This document shows positions 61,601 to 64,000 of a stretch of DNA of 64,000 nt, one piece after another. The notes under the pieces were generated by a model. The model ran no database searches and was not told the DNA's origin. It saw nothing but the letters and a program-made list of their open reading frames with translations. The stretch is from Hyphomicrobiales bacterium (GTDB taxonomy: Bacteria > Pseudomonadota > Alphaproteobacteria > Rhizobiales > Rhizobiaceae): assembly GCA_900465665.1 (NCBI GenBank), contig UBJO01000069.1, positions 30,810-94,809 on the forward strand, given 5' to 3'. A program made the position numbers and the translations under genes. How positions within the stretch are numbered: position 1 is the stretch's first letter; each line of letters starts with the position of its first letter.

Positions 61601-61788
61601 CTGCTGCGCTGATCATATATGCGACCGGTGACCCGTCCTCCGTTCGCGATGAAACGGATGCCATTGTGGTGGCCAAACCCTACGATGCCGAAAAACTCGC
61701 CGAAGCCATCGCGAAGGCCGGGATTGAGAAATTCACGGGAGCACATTTGGATCGCGTTCAGAGTAACGACGAATTGGATGAGGCATAG
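58603..61788 (+). CDS. Hybrid histidine kinase with ParD-like N-terminus, three PAS domains and two receivers
   Basis: A 1061-residue protein. Residues 1-45 match the ribbon-helix-helix antitoxin ParD (RNFSLTPELEGFISECLSSG, NASEVVRSGLRLL). Then come a PAS of the DWSKTALGPTSGW type (64-205), a second PAS (215-330), a third PAS/PAC (340-455), a coiled coil, phospho-acceptor H526 (GGVAHDFNN), the HATPase (NLAINARDAM, GKGSGLGLSMVYG), and two receiver domains with acceptor Asp in LFTDVVMPG and VLVTDVNLPG. The ATG at 58603 is the only start that includes the RHH; no ParE toxin is near. The RHH would let the kinase bind DNA or dimerise. Most of it closely resembles the kinase at 42.8-44.8 kb. Confidence 0.9.
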   Translation: MAKRSTRNFSLTPELEGFISECLSSGNYGNASEVVRSGLRLLRDGAKPAITPTSAWPIGGGACGSIIREKDWSKTALGPTSGWSVELRTTVANIVNSPVAKVLMWGPDHVMIYNDTYAKIAGQKHPRALGSNVAEVWPEIWDWNRDMIEAGLRGELRSYRDQSMTLVRDDRPEQFIFDLFYTPVYEADGKIGGVMCTVVDNSDRVAMEKRVSESEDELRRVTDAVPMLISYVDRSHVYRFANHAYEAWFGMKPDDMVGKHIAAVIGEGPYENRRPDIDRALAGEVVTGEADMPVQGGAPRRLEIRYVPHLAGDGSVPGTYILGIDIEDRAVREAELEMSNRRFRTAVNAVHGVLWTNSADGRMVGEQPGWAALTGQTFEQYQGFGWAQAVHPDDMDASVATWNAAVEAKSMYVHEHRVRRHDGAWRQFAIRALPIIGSKGDIVEWVGVHTDITHQRAAEAALREQAEALARQVRHRERAEEQLKQLNENLEARVITEITERRQAEVKLAQAQKMETVGKLTGGVAHDFNNLLQVVSGNLQLLSKEVVGNQRAEAKIANAMAGVSRGSKLASQLLAFGRRQALEPKVVNISRFVRDMDDMIRRAIGEAIEVETVFGGGLWNTFIDPTQIENALLNLAINARDAMEGQGKLTIELSNAHLDDAYARTHDEVSPGQYVMMAVTDTGSGMPPEIIEKVFEPFFSTKAEGKGSGLGLSMVYGFVKQSGGHVKVYSEVGHGTTIKLYLPRANEAEDVEVAVDNGPIVGGTETVLVVEDDAEVRETVISMLTDLGYRTLKAVDASNALSVIDSGIPIDILFTDVVMPGTLKSPELARKAKERLPNIAVLFTSGYTENSIVHGGRLDAGVELLSKPYTREALARKFRHVLANQAQRANTKTKGRLADPVQNLEQSPAPSAINVEPSKVEPSKLKVGRATVLLVEDDALIRINTAEMLQDAGLIVVEAGSAEEAKAVLQTMAVDVLVTDVNLPGASGSQLAAEARALRPAALIIYATGDPSSVRDETDAIVVAKPYDAEKLAEAIAKAGIEKFTGAHLDRVQSNDELDEA

Positions 61789-61894
61789 GTGGTGGTCTGA
61801 CATGCATCCGGATATGCGTGCGCTGCGAGGTCGTCACGAGGTGTTCGGCTCACTCCGCTCCCATATGCTTGGACAACTGAGATAGCTCTGCGCT

Positions 61895-62095
61895 TCACTG
61901 CGGGGAAGGTTCAGCCGCGTCGGACCCGGGCGTTGGATTGTCTAGCTGTTCGTCATGACCATCCGGGTCAACGTCTTTCTTCTTTGACCGATCGACATTT
62001 TCCTGCGCGCGTCGCTTCAGTGCCTCGCGATCTTGGTCGGCGGTTTCAGGATCGCTTCGCGCAGCATCGCTGCCGAGATCTTTGTCTTTTGTCAT
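61895..62095 (-). CDS. Small acidic hypothetical protein
   Basis: A 66-residue, highly charged protein starting MTKDKDLGSDAARSDPETAD and continuing with REALKRRAQENVDRSKKKDV. It appears disordered. An ATG at 62236 would add 47 residues but has no ribosome site. Similar small charged proteins are common beside CsbD-type genes in rhizobia. Function unknown. Confidence 0.5.
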   Translation of the reverse strand: MTKDKDLGSDAARSDPETADQDREALKRRAQENVDRSKKKDVDPDGHDEQLDNPTPGSDAAEPSPQ

Positions 62096-62412
62096 CTGTA
62101 GAACCTTTTTGATGATCGATCGGTCATAGAGGGTAGGCGGATCATGATGCGTCAGAGGCGCTGCGAAAATTTGCCAGAACGCGTCCGGCTCTAAGGGGTC
62201 GCCTTCCCGATATCGGGTGCTGACGTCGTCGGCCATCTTGACCGACCGCCGGCTGCCAGTACTCAGTTGCGATCTTTGAATTCGACGTCTCGGTCTCGTT
62301 TGGTTCCAACGGATCGGCTATGTCAGGGACAGGTTGGCCGAGGTTGGAGCGTCATACTCCTCTTTGCCGGCCCGCTCGTCGAGCAAGCCCGCAAGCGCAG
62401 CTTTAAGAGGGC

Positions 62413-62440
62413 GAGGTCGAAGCGAAATCGCTCCGACCTC
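62413..62440 (-). terminator. Stem-loop after csbD
   Basis: GAGGTCG (62413-62419) pairs with CGACCTC (62434-62440), extended inward by AGCG/CGCT with one mismatch. It lies 25 bases beyond the csbD stop. No long T-run follows on the minus strand, so termination is only probable. Confidence 0.45.
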
Positions 62441-62464
62441 ATCTTGCAGTCGCTAAGAGCCTAT

Positions 62465-62656
62465 TCAGGCTTTGTCGACGACGCCTTTCACAGCATCTTT
62501 CGCATGACCTTTTACCTGCTGGGCGTCGCCCTTTGCTTCCTGAGCGGCGCCCTTGGCTTGCATACTTTTGTTGTCGGTGGCGTCACCGACAACTTGCTTT
62601 GCTTTGCCAGTCAGTTCATTCGCCTTGCCGGATACTTTATCGGCTGTCGAACCCAT
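62465..62656 (-). CDS. CsbD-family stress protein
   Basis: A 63-residue protein with the repeating helix pattern of CsbD: ADKVSGKANELTGKAKQVVG, then DAQQVKGHAKDAVKGVVDKA. Members are abundant small proteins induced by general stress. GGAG lies eight bases before the ATG. Function at molecular level is unknown. Confidence 0.9.
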   Translation of the reverse strand: MGSTADKVSGKANELTGKAKQVVGDATDNKSMQAKGAAQEAKGDAQQVKGHAKDAVKGVVDKA

Positions 62657-63143
62657 CTTCGGTTCTCCTTTTGAGAGCGGTACGCACGACCTTCGAGTCG
62701 CTACCCGGTCAAATGCCGGGGAAGTCCATCTTGGGTAGCTTAACGACCCGCTCGTCTAAACAATGCGCCGTCTGGCTTATCGTTCCGCACTGCTGGATGG
62801 GATTGCGCCCGCGATGCGTCTGACCGGTGATCGATAGGTTCAAGTGCGCAGGTCGGATCCTACCGGAGTAGGTCGTTTTCACCTTAACGCTGTCGTCAGT
62901 TTCCCGATTACAGCGGGGTCATGGGTGAGGCCCTTTTGGAGAGTAGACTTCCTTAACCACAGACGCGCTTAGGCGCGAGCCATAACTTGAAATGGCTCTA
63001 TCATTTTTCCGTCTCTGAAAGCTTCACCCCGGCGGAAATGGCCGGTCTCACCGACTATTGCTTAGAAGTCCTTTCCAGCAACTGCTGGCAGGGCCGGTGC
63101 TGCGTGCTTGAAGGCTTCAAGATCTTGCGTCACCATCATCGTG
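62657..63143. other. Intergenic region, no supported gene
   Basis: About 490 bases without a convincing gene. A plus-strand frame ending at 63162 contains FTPAEMAGLTDYCLEVLSS but has no start codon or ribosome site, so it may be debris of a former gene. Confidence 0.4.
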
Positions 63144-63353
63144 TCACGAAACCAAGATGACGCATGCAATTCGCAACGGATCTCGCACGGCAAAGGAACG
63201 GCTACGGATTAACCACCGCCCATATTCTTCTATCGCAGCCTGGACTTTAGATCCCTCCACCAAACCTACGTCCAGCAGGGCTACGATCTCGCCCGGGGTT
63301 TGCTCAGATGCTAAAGCTTCGAGACTTTTGGAGGGCCACTCGCGATCGGCCAC
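63144..63353 (-). CDS. Small hypothetical protein
   Basis: Not recognised. A possible 69-residue protein from a GTG at 63353, with LEALASEQTPGEIVALLDVG near the start. The ribosome site is poor. Low confidence. Confidence 0.3.
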   Translation of the reverse strand: MADREWPSKSLEALASEQTPGEIVALLDVGLVEGSKVQAAIEEYGRWLIRSRSFAVRDPLRIACVILVS

Positions 63354-63528
63354 TTCACTTGGTTCGCTACAGCCACCAGCACGTGATCAGGCTGAACCGA
63401 AGGTGGTGCGTCGATGGCGAGTTCAAGCTTCATTGACGTCTTGATTTTGATGTTTCTGCTTCCCAACTCATCGACCGCCCGAGACGTTGAACTCGGCGTG
63501 CGTTGATTGTGTATGGAGTGAAACCTGG

Positions 63529-63819
63529 ATGGAAGAGAACATCAGCATCATCAAGACTGTTGGCATCTATGAACGTGAAGAGATCATCGTGGATTTTGCC
63601 CGGTGGCTTGAGACCGCCTCTAAAGAAGCGCTAGTCTACGGAGAAGGGAAGTTCGCAATGATGTCCGCCAGCATGGCACAAGCAATGCGTATCAATGCGG
63701 ACGAACTTGCTCGTGATAATCCAGAAAATACCGAACGTGTGCTGCAGCAGGCCATCGCGATGATGACGCAGTTCAAGGCCGCATATCCCCATAGGCTGAT
63801 CAGTCGATCCGTCCACTGA
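63529..63819 (+). CDS. Small hypothetical protein
   Basis: About 96 residues from the ATG at 63529 (MEENISIIKTVGIYEREEII). It is helical and acidic, with KFAMMSASMAQAMRINADEL and a C-terminal LLQQAIAMMTQ-like VLQQAIAMMTQFKAAYP. The frame is open to a TTG at 63487. Not recognised. No gene is seen in the last 180 bases of the window. Confidence 0.55.
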   Translation: MEENISIIKTVGIYEREEIIVDFARWLETASKEALVYGEGKFAMMSASMAQAMRINADELARDNPENTERVLQQAIAMMTQFKAAYPHRLISRSVH

Positions 63820-64000
63820 ATGGGCGATAAGGCAGACGTCGGCGCATAGAAAGACGGGCACTCACCGGCACAGATGCGAGCGGATGAAGTCGAAAATCTT
63901 CTTACGAGGGCGAATTTTTTCGCGGCACGGGTCTTGGATCCAAATCTCTCAAAAACGAGGTCGTTTGGCGCCAGCCGCTGAGACAGGGTTGGCTTCGCCG

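Noticed and set aside
1..64000. CRISPR arrays, tRNA or rRNA genes
   Set aside because: No regularly spaced direct repeats, no tRNA-like cloverleaf and no rRNA sequence were noticed on reading both strands; a tRNA scan would settle the point.

Overview
The window reads as an accessory replicon (megaplasmid or chromid) of a member of the Rhizobiaceae (Rhizobium/Agrobacterium type). The evidence is high-GC alphaproteobacterial coding sequence, many ABC uptake systems each with its own catabolic genes, a plasmid pRiA4b ORF-3 family gene, an IS66 element, a small RNA of the rhizobial alpha-r14/NfeR1 type with CCTCCTCCC loops, and a TGA-N9-TCA box of the RirA (IRO) type ahead of an iron operon. No rRNA, tRNA, replication, plasmid-transfer or CRISPR genes were found.

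Layout. 1-0.9 kb: 5' part of a GSU2403-type nucleotidyltransferase gene and phased inverted repeats. 0.9-8.4 kb: iron-siderophore locus with an AraC regulator, a TonB receptor with a large in-frame deletion, a binding protein, two permeases, an ATPase and a ferric-siderophore reductase. 8.7-24.9 kb: a large catabolic/transport locus. On the minus strand it has a PatB-type lyase, an SDR, a DHDPS-family aldolase, a dihydroorotase/hydantoinase-family hydrolase and an Asp/Glu/hydantoin racemase. It also has a GntR regulator, a fused double ATPase, a sulfurtransferase, a peptide-type ABC transporter, a second binding-protein-like protein without signal peptide, a VOC protein and an NTPase-FGE fusion. 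Copies of one palindromic operator lie upstream of three promoter regions, tying the locus together. 25-30 kb: a decay zone with the pRiA4b ORF-3 gene, the anti-Shine-Dalgarno sRNA, two divergent genes truncated at one junction, an IS110 remnant and an N-terminally damaged Fic gene. 30-33 kb: a hypothetical membrane protein, an NAD(P)-dependent oxidoreductase with an added tail and a DnaQ/ExoX-type exonuclease. 33.3-40.6 kb: a BMP-type ABC importer operon with an amidase and a cytosine-deaminase-like amidohydrolase. 41.2-44.8 kb: a KaiC-like ATPase overlapping a hybrid histidine kinase. 45-48.8 kb: a complete IS66 copy with 8-bp target duplication, inserted in gene debris. 49-57 kb: an FAD/NAD(P)-binding protein and a sulfonate-type ABC operon led by a redoxin, an APS-reductase-like flavoprotein and a ferredoxin, ending in a dead SsuD-like monooxygenase. 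57.6-64 kb: an EAL phosphodiesterase, a giant hybrid kinase with a ParD-like N-terminus, CsbD and small hypothetical proteins.

How the parts work together. Each importer is paired with enzymes for its likely cargo: ferric siderophore with its reductase, an unknown cyclic-amide or sulfur-containing compound with the hydrolase/racemase/lyase set, N-heterocycles or nucleoside-like compounds with the amidase and deaminase, and organosulfonates with the redox module. Signalling genes (KaiC with kinase; EAL beside ParD-kinase) separate the transport blocks. The best candidate for an undescribed system is the 8.7-24.9 kb regulon. The second is the sulfonate operon, whose usual monooxygenase is broken while an APS-reductase-like pair remains intact.
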